The position numbers and the translations under genes were made by a program. The notes beneath the pieces were generated by a model, which searched no databases, was not told where the DNA came from, and was given only the letters and a program-made list of their open reading frames with translations. From contig CABFPE010000117.1 of assembly GCA_900660155.1 (NCBI GenBank), positions 524,727-588,726 of the forward strand: 64,000 nucleotides of DNA, written 5' to 3'. This DNA comes from Hofstenia miamia. Taxonomy: Eukaryota > Xenacoelomorpha > Acoela > Hofsteniidae. Below, piece by piece: positions 24,327-35,184 of this stretch (its first letter is position 1; each line of letters begins with the position of its first letter).

Positions 24327-24611
24327 TCCAAAGATTTTCTAAACGTATCCACAATTTTGAGAAACTCCCGCGCATTAAGCTTTGTAATTGTTAATCAAGT
24401 TTCCAATTTTATTGAACATTCTGGAGATTTTCCTTCTTTGTTAGTTAATGCGGATGCATCTTTTGGAAAAAAGAGGTTGTGCTCGTTTCATATTTTTGAG
24501 GTAATGATATGTTATCTTACTAAGCACTCTGGCAGCTGAGACTCTTGCTCTGGCTGACTGCCTTTACAGTGTTCTTCACATTTGAGACACACTACAATTA
24601 AAATATTATGA
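24327..24611 (+). CDS. Rad51-paralogue-like exon pair (tentative)
   Basis: An open segment from about 24327 to 24500 reads FLNVSTILRNSRALSFVIVN then QVSNFIEHSGDF. It resembles the helix-strand block of Rad51 paralogues such as XRCC3 (LxxLxxxLRxLSxxFxxPVxxINQV). It ends at GAG|GTAATG in phase 0. A short intron (24501-24569, 69 nt) ends in CTGCCTTTACAG. The next segment, 24570-24611, encodes CSSHLRHTTIKIL and a TGA. The residues after NQV do not match the family, no Walker A exon was found, and the 5' edge is unclear. It may be a partial or decayed copy. Confidence 0.3.
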
Positions 24612-26805
24612 TTACCATCTAAATGACATTCAATATGCAATATTTTATATAATTTTGAATTAAGGTATTAAAATCTATAGCATTAAGTTTATCCAACTTA
24701 TCAATACACAATACCCGCAGTAATCATACATGACAATAGTTGCAATATTAGTGCTCTCGTATTGCCTACACACCTTATTGAGGGTCGCTGTATATATGCA
24801 CTTTACACTGTGCACAATGATCCATTGAACTAAGTAGTAGTTACCCATTTTCATAGCATTGTTATTAACACCATTCTTTACATCACATCTTTTTACCATT
24901 TTAATTCACAAATACATTTCTTGAATACCCAAAATTTATATGTAAGAAAATTTTGAAAGCTCTTACTTTTAGAGTTTCGATTAATTTTCTTGACGATTAT
25001 GAAATTGTTGATGAAATTTATACTTTGAATGGAAGCAGAAAATATAATAGGGGTGATAGATGGTAATATAATAATGCTTTTTCCAAAACCAGGGCAGACA
25101 CGACCAGTTTGATTCTTGTGGCCTCGTATTACCTACGGTTTCGTATTGCCTAGAACTACAAAACTAATCATGGCTGTTACTTTTTCTTTTGAAACCTGGA
25201 ATGCCAATTAAATAACTTTTATTTGATTGTAGGGAAACTTTTTAAGTGTATCATGAAATTGGTATCAAACTTAGGGAAGGGTGGACTTTAAATGGATTTC
25301 CTTTCCAAGATAATGGAATTTTATGGCTTTCTACAATTGCTCTTACAAAATTTAACATTTCTCCTTTAAGTTGATTTTACAAACTATTAAATCTATAATT
25401 CTATAACTAAGATTTGAAATTTAATGGTTTAAGTTCAATTTCGGTCAATGTACATTCTTTGCAACCATGAAGCAATTTTTGGAAAAAATTACTTGAATTT
25501 GATGTCAATGGGCTAAAAATTCTAAAAATAGTTAACATTTAAAATTTAAGCAATATTTGAAACTGGTTTTAGACACGTAAAAATTGTATTTAATTCTTAA
25601 ATACAATGTTCTAACTAATTTTAAAGCAAACTTTTTTTTCAAGAAAATTCTTGGCATTTTTGTTTATAAATTTATAAGAAAAGAATTTCAAAATTTCTTC
25701 GTTTTTAGGCGTCAAGATATTTTTCCCAACCAATTATTTTAGATTAATAAGGAATTTTCTGTGTAATATATCGCTAAAGCACCAACACCAACTTTATTCA
25801 TAATGGTAATTCTACCACATTTTCAATATTATTCGCTAAGTAATGTTCACTATGAGCAAGGCATTTTCGAAGTGATTTTTCCCACAAGTCTTTGTCCCCA
25901 AGCAGTTTTATCAATTTTAAGGACTCTACAAAGCACCCGGTTTATGCTACATTCGGCAAGACTTATTGAGAAATAACACTGTATGATCCATGGACATTAT
26001 GTTCTTGATTAGCATGATTGATTCGAACATTTTATGTGATCCAGCTACAAACACTTCATGAGAAAATTTGTGGTTAAATGCGAGTGATACTGATTCACAT
26101 GTTTTCGCTTTGAAAAATTTTACATTTCACACAATGGATAGTGGCGTAAAGTAGACAATGATCTCTGACTTCTAATAATTTATTGTTTTTTGCAAATGTA
26201 CGTAGGAAAAATACTATTTCTACTTAATAAACAGTGGTTGGAATTAAGTCAAGAACGAATCTACATTTTTTGTTAATTTGCTACACCTTTTGCAATTTAA
26301 CTTGAGTAAACTTCTCATAGTAAGATTACATGTGCTAAGATTATGAATGTATTAATCAAATAGAATACTACAGACATATTTTCGTGATAAATTGTGCACG
26401 CAGACACTATTGTGTATTCATTACATCTTTCACTTTATGTTTCTATTAATGATGTCTACTAATATTTTTAATAATGGTGACGTAAACTGGAAAAAATTTA
26501 AGCACAATTTGATTATTGTCTTGGCAGAGTTAAGCATTCGGTAAGCTATAAAAAATTGCAAAATGTGTAGCAGCTTTAAAGTAATTTTGCTTTTTTCTAG
26601 TTATTCTTAAAACTTCTTAAAATTACTGTTGAAGCTTTATAATAAGTGATTGACCACATTTGGGTTAATTATTGCATTACAATATGTATTAACAATATTT
26701 ATATAAGTATCATGATGTATACAAAACAAACATTTTGTAAAAGTCATTAATATTAAACATGTTTCTGCGTAAATAAGCGAGAATATATATTTAAATGTCT
26801 ATGCT
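24612..26805. other. AT-rich intergenic stretch
   Basis: A short motif CTCGTATTGCCTA recurs at about 24755 and, in variants, twice near 25117-25150, which suggests remains of a repeat element. No coding region supported. Confidence 0.4.
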
Positions 26806-28195
26806 TTAACTACAATGACAATCCCATTTCACTTTTTTTGGCGGGCTGCTCCGCTTCACTCTCAGGGCAGAAATTTTCGCACAGCGTGAAAAAGCTGTTG
26901 AATAGTCGAACACCATTGCTTCAAGATCGTCTGGATTTTCAACAGCAACTAAGGTAATCAACTTGCAGGGATCCAATACTCGCTCTTTAGATTCCGAGAA
27001 CTCATCGGCATTATATTCATGAATGGTTGTATCAGCTTGTGATGCTACATATCCAATAAAGACTGCACTGCTCAAAACTTCAGCTGCCCCTAAGTAACGT
27101 TCTACTCCTCTTATGAGATTGACGACTGCTCCCTTTGAAATAATGACAGGCAGACGAAGATTTGGATATGGTGGCAATGAAGAATAATTTTTAAAAAATT
27201 CTGGTGGTAAATAAGATTCTAGTTGTTCATCACTCGAAGCTGCTTTGTTGATGTTAAACCTACCAATAATATAGTTTGTAGGATACGTGCGAAAGGGTTC
27301 AATGGCTCTGATGTAATTCTTATAGTTAAAGTAATCACGATGAGGGAGAAAAATAATTTTTTCTGCATTGCTACAAATTGATGCTAAAATTTTTATGAGA
27401 CAGGCGATTTTGTTGGTGCTCTCATTTTCGCATCGAGTTAATCCAATTACATGAACTTGATAAGGCAAACTTTTATAAAGAAAAAATTGTTTTTGCATTT
27501 GCAAAAGGGACATTTCATAAATGAGAACAATTTCTTTGGTCTTCGGAATCATCGGATTTTTTTGCCAGAAATCCACAGTTCTAAAAGATGTATCAAAACC
27601 ATGTATGAAGAAAACAGTTTGCTCAAGCGTTGCATTACAAGCCCGTTTTGCACCAATATCAATATTTGAAGAATTTTCTAGATATGATATTAACATTTCC
27701 TCTTCATTCATGGAATGCGTAGTTTCTTTGAATGGCGTAGTACCGATATCTTCACCTGCTTTACTGGTTAATTGATTAAAATATTTATCATTGTCATCAT
27801 TACGAAAAGAATTAAAATACCGCCATTTATTGAAATTACTGTAATCCCCATTAGTCTGAAGCATATCATCGTCAAAATCATCATCATCATCCTCATCAGT
27901 ATCAACTTCGAAATTATCATCGGTGTCTCCAAAAGCATCCTGATCTACCGCCCACCTGTTTCCAAAATCATCCTGATCTACTTCCATGATGTTGTCAGTG
28001 TCACCGAAAACATCCTGATCATCTTCAATTGTATTATCGGTTTCAGCATTAAATAAATTGGCCATATCAGAGTCATCGTTCGTATCACTATTGTCATCGT
28101 AATTTTGTGTATCTTGGGAAAGGCTTGGCGTTTCTCTGTCAGGCTCAAATTTGTCTTCAGCGATGTTTCCGTCACCATTTTGATTGAAGCCAAAC
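26806..28195 (-). CDS. GT31 galactosyltransferase-like protein with acidic stem, 3' exon
   Basis: A long minus-strand exon is open from an acceptor (TTTGTACAG|G) to TAA at 26806. There is no Met upstream in frame, so the start must lie in another exon. Residues 45-130 of the open frame are extremely acidic and contain about three copies of a unit like DQDxFGDTDNxxEV. From about residue 205 the order of blocks resembles GT31 beta-1,3-glycosyltransferases: a VFFIHGF strand, ESTNKIACLIKILASICSNA in place of NLTxKTxxxLxWxxxxCxxA, then IIFLPHRDYFNYKNYIRAI at the DDDxFVN site, IIGRFN, a LPPYPNLRLPVIISKGAV block like YPxYxxGxGYVxS, and SSAVFIGYVA in place of EDVxxG. The metal-binding DxD appears replaced by HRD and the ED by SS, so a catalytically dead relative is likely. 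Confidence 0.65.
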
Positions 28196-28466
28196 CTGTA
28201 CAAACACGCAATGATGATCGCCAAGTTTTTACTATTTACCAAAGACCATGCCTTACCTTTGTTGTAAAATTCAAAAATGAATTGGGTTTATGGCTCCAAT
28301 GAAATGAAATTTGGTTGCTCTTAAAAATTGAACAAAAATTGCAACCTTTACTAAGAAAGGAATATTTTAGAAAAAATCTAATGCATTGAAAATTTTTCGA
28401 ATTATTGAAAATTGTTTAACTGTGTACTGATAAAGTGCATAAATAATTAAAAATATAGATCATCAC

Positions 28467-28729
28467 TGCGTATCATCTAAAGATAAATTGTTTTCGTCGT
28501 TGTTGTCGTCAGCGTCGTCGTCGTCGATATCTTCCTCAAACAAATTGAATAAATCTTGCGAAACACGTTGTTTCTGGTGGGCACTATCGGCTACTCTGAG
28601 AAATTTTAAGAAACGTGCTTTCTCCTCATCAGAAAATTTGTTAACTATTGCTGGATCGAAATGACCATTCACTTCATAGTGATTGTGAATAGCTACAAAA
28701 TTCAATATTGCCAGAATTAGCAAAAACAT
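28467..28729 (-). CDS. signal-peptide exon, probably exon 1 of the GT31-like gene
   Basis: It begins ATG in a good context (GCCACAATG) with a signal peptide or anchor, MFLLILAILNFVAI, and then a short charged region and an acidic run (EEDIDDDDADDNNDENN). Left alone it ends at TGA 28463-28465 as an 88-aa protein. A possible donor, ACGCA|GTGATG at 28467, is in phase 2. It matches the acceptor at 28195, so the join reads DDTQ-FGFNQ and gives one frame of 550 codons with a 271-nt intron. The shared acidic character supports one gene, but GTGATG is a weak donor, so a separate small secreted acidic protein remains possible. Confidence 0.5.
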
Positions 28730-29040
28730 TGTGGCAACGAAACCTCGAAGAGTGTAGTTTCCTATGATGAATTATTTCTATTTATTTTGAAACACTTGTG
28801 CAACAGCATGGAGTATATTGACCCAGGCTTTGCATCACATCTTTAAATAGATGTCCACATTAATATTTAGGCAATTTTCAAAAACAAATATAACATTTCT
28901 TGTTCATATTTTTAAATATGCTAAGAATATTTTAAAAAAAAGTCAATAAAATAAGAGTATGCATATATATATAAAAGCAATAAGATATTAAGATCGGCAA
29001 TGAGATTAATATTTATGGTTTACCAAAATGCCTATATAAT
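28730..29040. other. AT-rich upstream region of the GT31-like gene
   Basis: No frame. It probably holds the promoter of the minus-strand gene, but no specific element can be named. Confidence 0.3.
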
Positions 29041-31640
29041 ATTAGTTGGTGACGCAAATAAAAAACTTTACAAGGAATTGAAGATTTTCAACTGACAAAC
29101 ATAGTAGATAAGTCTACGTTTTTTCCCAACGAAAGCCAACTGGACCTGGCATATTTAACAGATAAAAATGTATGTACAGTAGAAATGGAACCACCAATAG
29201 GAAGCTGTAACATCATATACCATATAGCAATTAATTGAAACCTAAATTCTCTTCCTGTAGCAAAGCAAGATATCCGTTTAAAGCCCATTACAACATCGAA
29301 AAGGTTACTAGAACCAAAATGGAGACAATATTAAATGACATGGATTGGGATGAACTTCTTAAAAGAGACAACAACATTGATAATCAAGTTGATATAATTG
29401 AAAAGCAAATATTACACATTTTAAAAATCAACACTACTAATTATAAAGTCCGCAATAAAGGAATGCAATATATACAGGATACTTTCTTAAGATCTGTGCT
29501 AGCTAATAAGAAGTCGTTACTAAAATGTCAAAAGAAGCATGAACTGAACGTTTTGAAAATAAAAATTAACAAATATGTCAAAACTAAAAGACGACAAGAA
29601 ATGGAAAAACTTACAGTCGATCAATTATATATTGAAATGAGAAGACGCACGAATCCAGCAATACCTAAGATACAAATAAACTCTTTTGAAGCACATGCAC
29701 TTAATATGGTTTTCACTTCATTTAACAAATGTAAATCTCGCGACGATCAAATGTGCGAGTTTGGCAATCATGATGAAGATGTACCAATAATTACAGAAAT
29801 AATGGTGGAAAACACTTTTAGAAAGATAAGACCAAAAACATCACCGGGAAAAAGTNTATAAAGTCCGCAATAAAGGAATGCAATATATACAGGATACTTT
29901 CTTAAGATCTGTGCTAGCTAATAAGAAGTCGTTACTAAAATGTCAAAAGAAGCATGAACTGAACGTTTTGAAAATAAAAATTAACAAATATGTCAAAACT
30001 AAAAGACGACAAGAAATGGAAAAACTTACAGTCGATCAATTATATATTGAAATGAGAAGACGCACGAATCCAGCAATACCTAAGATACAAATAAACTCTT
30101 TTGAAGCACATGCACTTAATATGGTTTTCACTTCATTTAACAAATGTAAATCTCGCGACGATCAAATGTGCGAGTTTGGCAATCATGATGAAGATGTACC
30201 AATAATTACAGAAATAATGGTGGAAAACACTTTTAGAAAGATAAGAACAAAAACATCACCGGAAAAAAGTGTATTACCACCCGGGATTTTTAAGAACTTT
30301 GCAAAGGAGCTGGCTAAACCCTTTTGATATTTGTACCAAAAATGTCTACATGAGTTTTATTACCCAAAAAGATGGAAATCAGCAGTAATAATACCCATAC
30401 CTAAAATACCAAATCCAGATAAAAATAACTATAAACACTTCAGACCACTAACAATAACACCCATTGCAGCAAGATGTCTGGACTCTATATTAGCAGATTC
30501 TATACTAGTAAATTTAATATTTCTTTAGATTCAAACCAATTTGCCTACAAAAAGATAGGTCAACAACAAATGCATTATTGTATTTAGTGGACAAAATAAC
30601 GACAACACTGAATTCTAAGCAAACGGCTATAGTAAAGATTGCCTTTTTAGATTATAGAAGTGCTTATAACACAGTATTGCAAACAAAATCGTAAATAGAA
30701 AAAAACTGCAATAGCCGTGGATGGCAAATTTTATCAGTAACTATCTTTCTAATTTTAATCAGTGTTTTCAATTCGAAAAATTAAAATATTCTGAAAATAT
30801 TACTCTATCTGTTGGAGTGCCGCAAGGGGGACCAATGTCAGGTGCTCTGTTTACACACCTTACTTACGAAATATGTACAAAGAAACTAATTTACCCTGCA
30901 ACATCAGAAATAATTACATATTCGGATGATACATGTATAACTGGAGATATTCTAACATTGACTAGTGAAAAGGACGATCATAGTTTTGAGAAAAATGTTA
31001 AAGATGTCTACAAATGTCAAAAACAAACAGCCTAATAATTAATGATACAAAATCAATGGTATTGGTGTGTAGGCATCCTAATATCAAGAACTCAAGAATG
31101 ATACCTTTACTAAATAAGTCAATTAAATGCGATGGACTTGAACTTCATGAACAACCTTAGTAAAATATCTGGGTATTAAAATAAATAAGGATTTGAACTG
31201 GAATGATCAAGTGAATTATCATATTTGTAAGGCATTTCGTTCTATTTTATCAACGTCTTTCTTTATTGAATTTATACCAACTCCATAAACTATGGATGAT
31301 TTTTTGAGACATACATTAAGCCAATATATACATGCGCTTCTGTGGTGTGGGTACCAGGATTTCGGAAAATAATAGAAAATCCTTACGAAAACCGCTCAAA
31401 CTGTTTTCCAAACTGTTAAACATCAGTAAATACAAGCTTATTGATAGCATTAATAGTACTTTCAATGAAACATTTAAACAATACGCCTGGAAGATTCATA
31501 ATGATAATGATCATCCCATGCATGAAAGAATGAAATTCTCTAAACATAATACTCGAACTAAAGTTATTCTAGATGTGAAAAAAGATGTACGACGAAGCAA
31601 AGCCTTTCTACCAGCAGCACTTAAATAAATATAAATAATG
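29040..31640 (+). mobile_element. LINE, endonuclease remnant + reverse transcriptase, broken
   Basis: The plus strand shows the end of an endonuclease (FPNESQLDLAYLTDKN, then a PPIGSC block at the usual SDH site). An RT follows: KRWKSAVIIPIPKIPNPDKN, FRPLTITPIAARCLDSIL, SNQFAYKK, TAIVKIAFLDYRSAYNT, VGVPQGGPMSGALFTHLTYE and IITYSDDTCITGD. A Lys-rich C-terminal domain runs to TAA at 31626-31628. The YADD box is YSDD. Stops and frame changes occur around 30525, 30690 and 31035. It is a different family from the 16600 and 42494 copies. About 414 bp of it are duplicated around a single N at 29856. Confidence 0.8.
29442..30270. repeat. 414-bp direct duplication around a single N
   Basis: 29442-29855 and 29857-30270 are the same sequence inside the LINE, with one or two base differences near the end, separated by a lone N at 29856. 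This is an assembly-join signature. Confidence 0.9.
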
Positions 31641-31749
31641 GAACTCTTCCCCGGTTCCTATAGTAATGTTTCTATTGAAATTTTCCAACTTTCCTTTTTA
31701 CATGCCACTTTGTGTTGTGTACAGGAAGTAAAGCGTGGATACATTACAT

Positions 31750-31751
<2 letters not shown>

Positions 31752-31788
<37 letters not shown>
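31752..31788. repeat. (TA)n microsatellite running into a gap
   Basis: Alternating TA up to the first N of the next gap. The assembler probably broke here because of the simple repeat. Confidence 0.9.
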
Positions 31789-32788
31789 NNNNNNNNNNNN
31801 NNNNNNNNNNNNNNNNNNNNNNNNNNNNNNNNNNNNNNNNNNNNNNNNNNNNNNNNNNNNNNNNNNNNNNNNNNNNNNNNNNNNNNNNNNNNNNNNNNNN
31901 NNNNNNNNNNNNNNNNNNNNNNNNNNNNNNNNNNNNNNNNNNNNNNNNNNNNNNNNNNNNNNNNNNNNNNNNNNNNNNNNNNNNNNNNNNNNNNNNNNNN
32001 NNNNNNNNNNNNNNNNNNNNNNNNNNNNNNNNNNNNNNNNNNNNNNNNNNNNNNNNNNNNNNNNNNNNNNNNNNNNNNNNNNNNNNNNNNNNNNNNNNNN
32101 NNNNNNNNNNNNNNNNNNNNNNNNNNNNNNNNNNNNNNNNNNNNNNNNNNNNNNNNNNNNNNNNNNNNNNNNNNNNNNNNNNNNNNNNNNNNNNNNNNNN
32201 NNNNNNNNNNNNNNNNNNNNNNNNNNNNNNNNNNNNNNNNNNNNNNNNNNNNNNNNNNNNNNNNNNNNNNNNNNNNNNNNNNNNNNNNNNNNNNNNNNNN
32301 NNNNNNNNNNNNNNNNNNNNNNNNNNNNNNNNNNNNNNNNNNNNNNNNNNNNNNNNNNNNNNNNNNNNNNNNNNNNNNNNNNNNNNNNNNNNNNNNNNNN
32401 NNNNNNNNNNNNNNNNNNNNNNNNNNNNNNNNNNNNNNNNNNNNNNNNNNNNNNNNNNNNNNNNNNNNNNNNNNNNNNNNNNNNNNNNNNNNNNNNNNNN
32501 NNNNNNNNNNNNNNNNNNNNNNNNNNNNNNNNNNNNNNNNNNNNNNNNNNNNNNNNNNNNNNNNNNNNNNNNNNNNNNNNNNNNNNNNNNNNNNNNNNNN
32601 NNNNNNNNNNNNNNNNNNNNNNNNNNNNNNNNNNNNNNNNNNNNNNNNNNNNNNNNNNNNNNNNNNNNNNNNNNNNNNNNNNNNNNNNNNNNNNNNNNNN
32701 NNNNNNNNNNNNNNNNNNNNNNNNNNNNNNNNNNNNNNNNNNNNNNNNNNNNNNNNNNNNNNNNNNNNNNNNNNNNNNNNNNNNNNNN
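31789..32788. other. assembly gap (1000 N)
   Basis: Exactly 1000 undetermined bases. The long frames that cross it are artefacts. Confidence 1.
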
Positions 32789-33212
32789 GTCTCCTTCTGT
32801 TCAATCGACTACTGACTCGCAAATTGGATCTTGATCCTTTTGATTTCATTCAGTTCTCTAATTCCTGCTGCACTCGCTCTGATGATGTTGTCACCTTCTC
32901 CATTCGCCGTACAAAGAAACATCGCACCCTTCACTCGTTTTTCAATCGTGCTTGTACTGCTGCTAATTACATCTTGACTCGCAACCCTCCAACAGCGATT
33001 GATTTCTTTTCTCCGCCACCGAGCTTCAAGAAATCTTTGATGGCTTTCCTCTTTTCTGAGCCCTTCTCCAACTTCGCCTACTCTTCCATTTGCTCCTATT
33101 TCATCTCCTGTGACTGTCCTCGCTGCCGTAAAACTTGACTTGTTTTTATTTCTTGTTGTGTATGCCTTCAGCGGCTAAATAAAGTCATTGATTATTATTA
33201 TTATTATTATTT
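32789..33212 (+). mobile_element. LINE 3' end with (ATT)n tail
   Basis: From the gap edge an open frame encodes LDLDPFDFIQF..CTR, RTKKHRTLHSFFNRACTAAN, PPSFKKSLMAFLF and ends SCDCPRCRKT then TGA. The order LDL...F, TR, FxRAxxxxN is the usual end of a CR1/L2/I-type ORF2, and the C-x-C-x2-C end resembles a terminal zinc knuckle. The 3' UTR ends AAATAAAGTCATTGATTATT and continues as an (ATT)n tail to about 33212. Base composition is GC-richer than the neighbours, as in the 35185-36300 segment, so both may be one family. Confidence 0.7.
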
Positions 33213-33610
33213 ATCAATGCAGGTTTTTACTGTTCTACAGGCTGACTTGTGAATGAGTCGAAAATTTTAAGCTTGGCTTGGCCCAGTTTGCTTCAATTCT
33301 GTGTTTATTCTACACCACTCAGCTTGTTAATGAAACCTTTCAATGCGACTCGTTTTAGCTTGATAAATTTTTTAAAAATTTTGTCCTCTCTGATTTCCTC
33401 TCCAAGACTATTTGGTTCATTTAATAAAAATTGATAAATAAGACTATAAGAAATGTATATTTGATAACATAATATGAAAGTCGGCATGATCACATCGACA
33501 ACTATTAAATTCAAATGACAAAATTGATATGTTTAAAGCAAACTTGTTTTGAACTTGTTGTATTCCAATACAATATAGTATAGGCGGTGGATATAACTCC
33601 CATAGTATCT
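33213..33610. other. AT-rich spacer
   Basis: No supported gene or element. Confidence 0.5.
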
Positions 33611-33612
33611 AT

Positions 33613-33646
<34 letters not shown>
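33611..33646. repeat. (TA)n tract abutting a transposon end
   Basis: Alternating TA with one interruption, directly followed by the inverted end GGGTGGTCAAGCGAACGCGT. Confidence 0.9.
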
Positions 33647-34503
33647 GGGTGGTCAAGCGAACGCGTCAGTAATAAATCAGTTATATTGAAAAATTAAAAA
33701 AAGTTAGCCTAAATTTGTTTTTTTCATTGGGTAACGTAATCTTGCGGATTATTGATTTTTCCCTTTAACTTCCAAATGAATGCTTACTTTTTGGAAGAGA
33801 GACGAATCCAAGGACGCAACATCTGCCGAGAACATATTATTCACAGATGATTGATATCTTAATAAGCAAAACATGCGATATTGGGGAACTGGTGAGCCAT
33901 CTGATAGCATAAATCGCACACTTCAATCACCAAAAACTATTGCATGGTGTGGAATAACTTCCAGAACTGTTATCGCCCCATTCTTTTTCACGGATACTGT
34001 GAATTAAAGCAGTTATGTTGCTGTTAGATGAAAATGTATTGCCATCTTTAAAGAGAAAAAGAATCTTTAGCAAACTGACATTCATGCAAGACGGAGCTTC
34101 TCCTCACACCTCACACTTGGCCAAAATTATTTAACGATAAATTTTAAAAATCATTTTTAAAATTTGTGGCCTTCCCACTCACCAGACCTTTAACCCCTGT
34201 GATTGGTTTTTGTGGGGTTATATAAAAACAAAGTTTATGCAAATATTTTGGAGCTGCAGAACTCTATTTGGTAATGTGTTTCCAGTATTGAAGAAAGCAC
34301 TTTGCTTAAAGGGCATGAATATTTTTTGTCTAGTATTCAAGCTTGTAAAAATGTTAATGCCAATCATTTTGAATAAATTTTTTTTCAAAATCTTTAAATC
34401 CGGAGTATCACATAATCGTAAAATATATATTTGAATAGAATATTCACTTATATTAAATAGTTATAGGCATTTTATAACTGACGCGTTCGCTTGTACACGC
34501 TGT
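33647..34503 (+). mobile_element. Tc1/mariner-like transposon, broken
   Basis: The ends share GTCAAGCGAACGCGTCAGT on the left and, reversed from the right, GTACAAGCGAACGCGTCAGT. Inside on the plus strand, pieces of a transposase remain: IAWCGITSRTVI, TFMQDGASPHTSHLAKII and DWFLWGYIKTKF, matching the WxxIxxxxxIGP, QDGAxPH and DWFLWGYxK blocks. The N-terminal region is missing and several stops interrupt it. The total is about 857 bp, so it is internally deleted. Confidence 0.8.
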
Positions 34504-34512
34504 ATATATATA

Positions 34513-35083
34513 TTAGGTTGTCGCATAAATTCGTTCGTTTTGATATATTTCTTTTTCGATTAAATGTCTTGTGTCTTTTTTGATGGAAGAATTTTTCTAT
34601 GACACTTTTATTCTTATTAATGTGTTTTTTCACCTAAACGGTTTTCCTCCCATTTTAGATGAAATGTCAAGTGGAAAAAAAACTTCATTTCCGACATCTT
34701 CTATTTCAATTTAATCAACAAAAATGTGCAGCTGATGCAGCCAGGCAGATCTGCGAGGTTTATGGAGAGGAAGTTATAACTGTAAGAACTGCACAAAAAT
34801 GGTTCAGTAAGTTCCGTGATGGGAACTTCAATCTGGAAGATGCATTTCGTTCAGGAAGACCATCAGATTTTGATGAAGAGACCTTAAATCAACTGATTCA
34901 CGAGGATCCTCGTCTATCCACAAGAGAGCTTGAACAAAAAATAGGATATGATCACGCAACTGTTGCTAGACATTTATATTACATATTGTTGATTAAATTT
35001 TTCTCTTAAATAAATAATAGATATTTGCATTTGACTTTTTTCGGTAAATATATAAAAACGAACGAACTTATGCGACAACCTAA
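34513..35083 (+). mobile_element. mariner element, internally deleted, HTH only
   Basis: Perfect-looking inverted ends TTAGGTTGTCGCATAA are flanked by TA at 34511-34512 and 35084-35085. An open frame at 34659-35009 begins MKCQVEKKLHFRHLLFQFNQ. It carries both helix-turn-helix units of a mariner transposase (AADAARQICEVYGEE, RTAQKWFSKFRDGNF, then SGRPS, LIHEDPRLSTRELEQ and the DHATVARHL segment). It stops where the catalytic domain should begin, because about 700 bp of a full 1.3-kb element are deleted. The surviving frame could still make a DNA-binding peptide. Confidence 0.9.
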
Positions 35084-35184
35084 TATATGCAAATGACTAG
35101 AAAACTACAATTGAATCCTTTACGATTAAACAATGGTATTGGGTAGGTGCTTGATATTATCGTGTTTATTACAAAGATTAATTA

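Noticed and set aside
24675-24899. MVKRCDV... start resembling a THAP or pogo-type N-terminus
   Set aside because: Only the first few residues match; no C2CH spacing follows and no element ends were found.
27451-28302. Several plus-strand frames opposite the GT31-like exon
   Set aside because: Antisense shadows produced by the Asp-rich codons and the long minus-strand exon.
31638-31750. Small ORF after the LINE and before the (TA)n tract
   Set aside because: Extends only by reading through the microsatellite and gap; no support.
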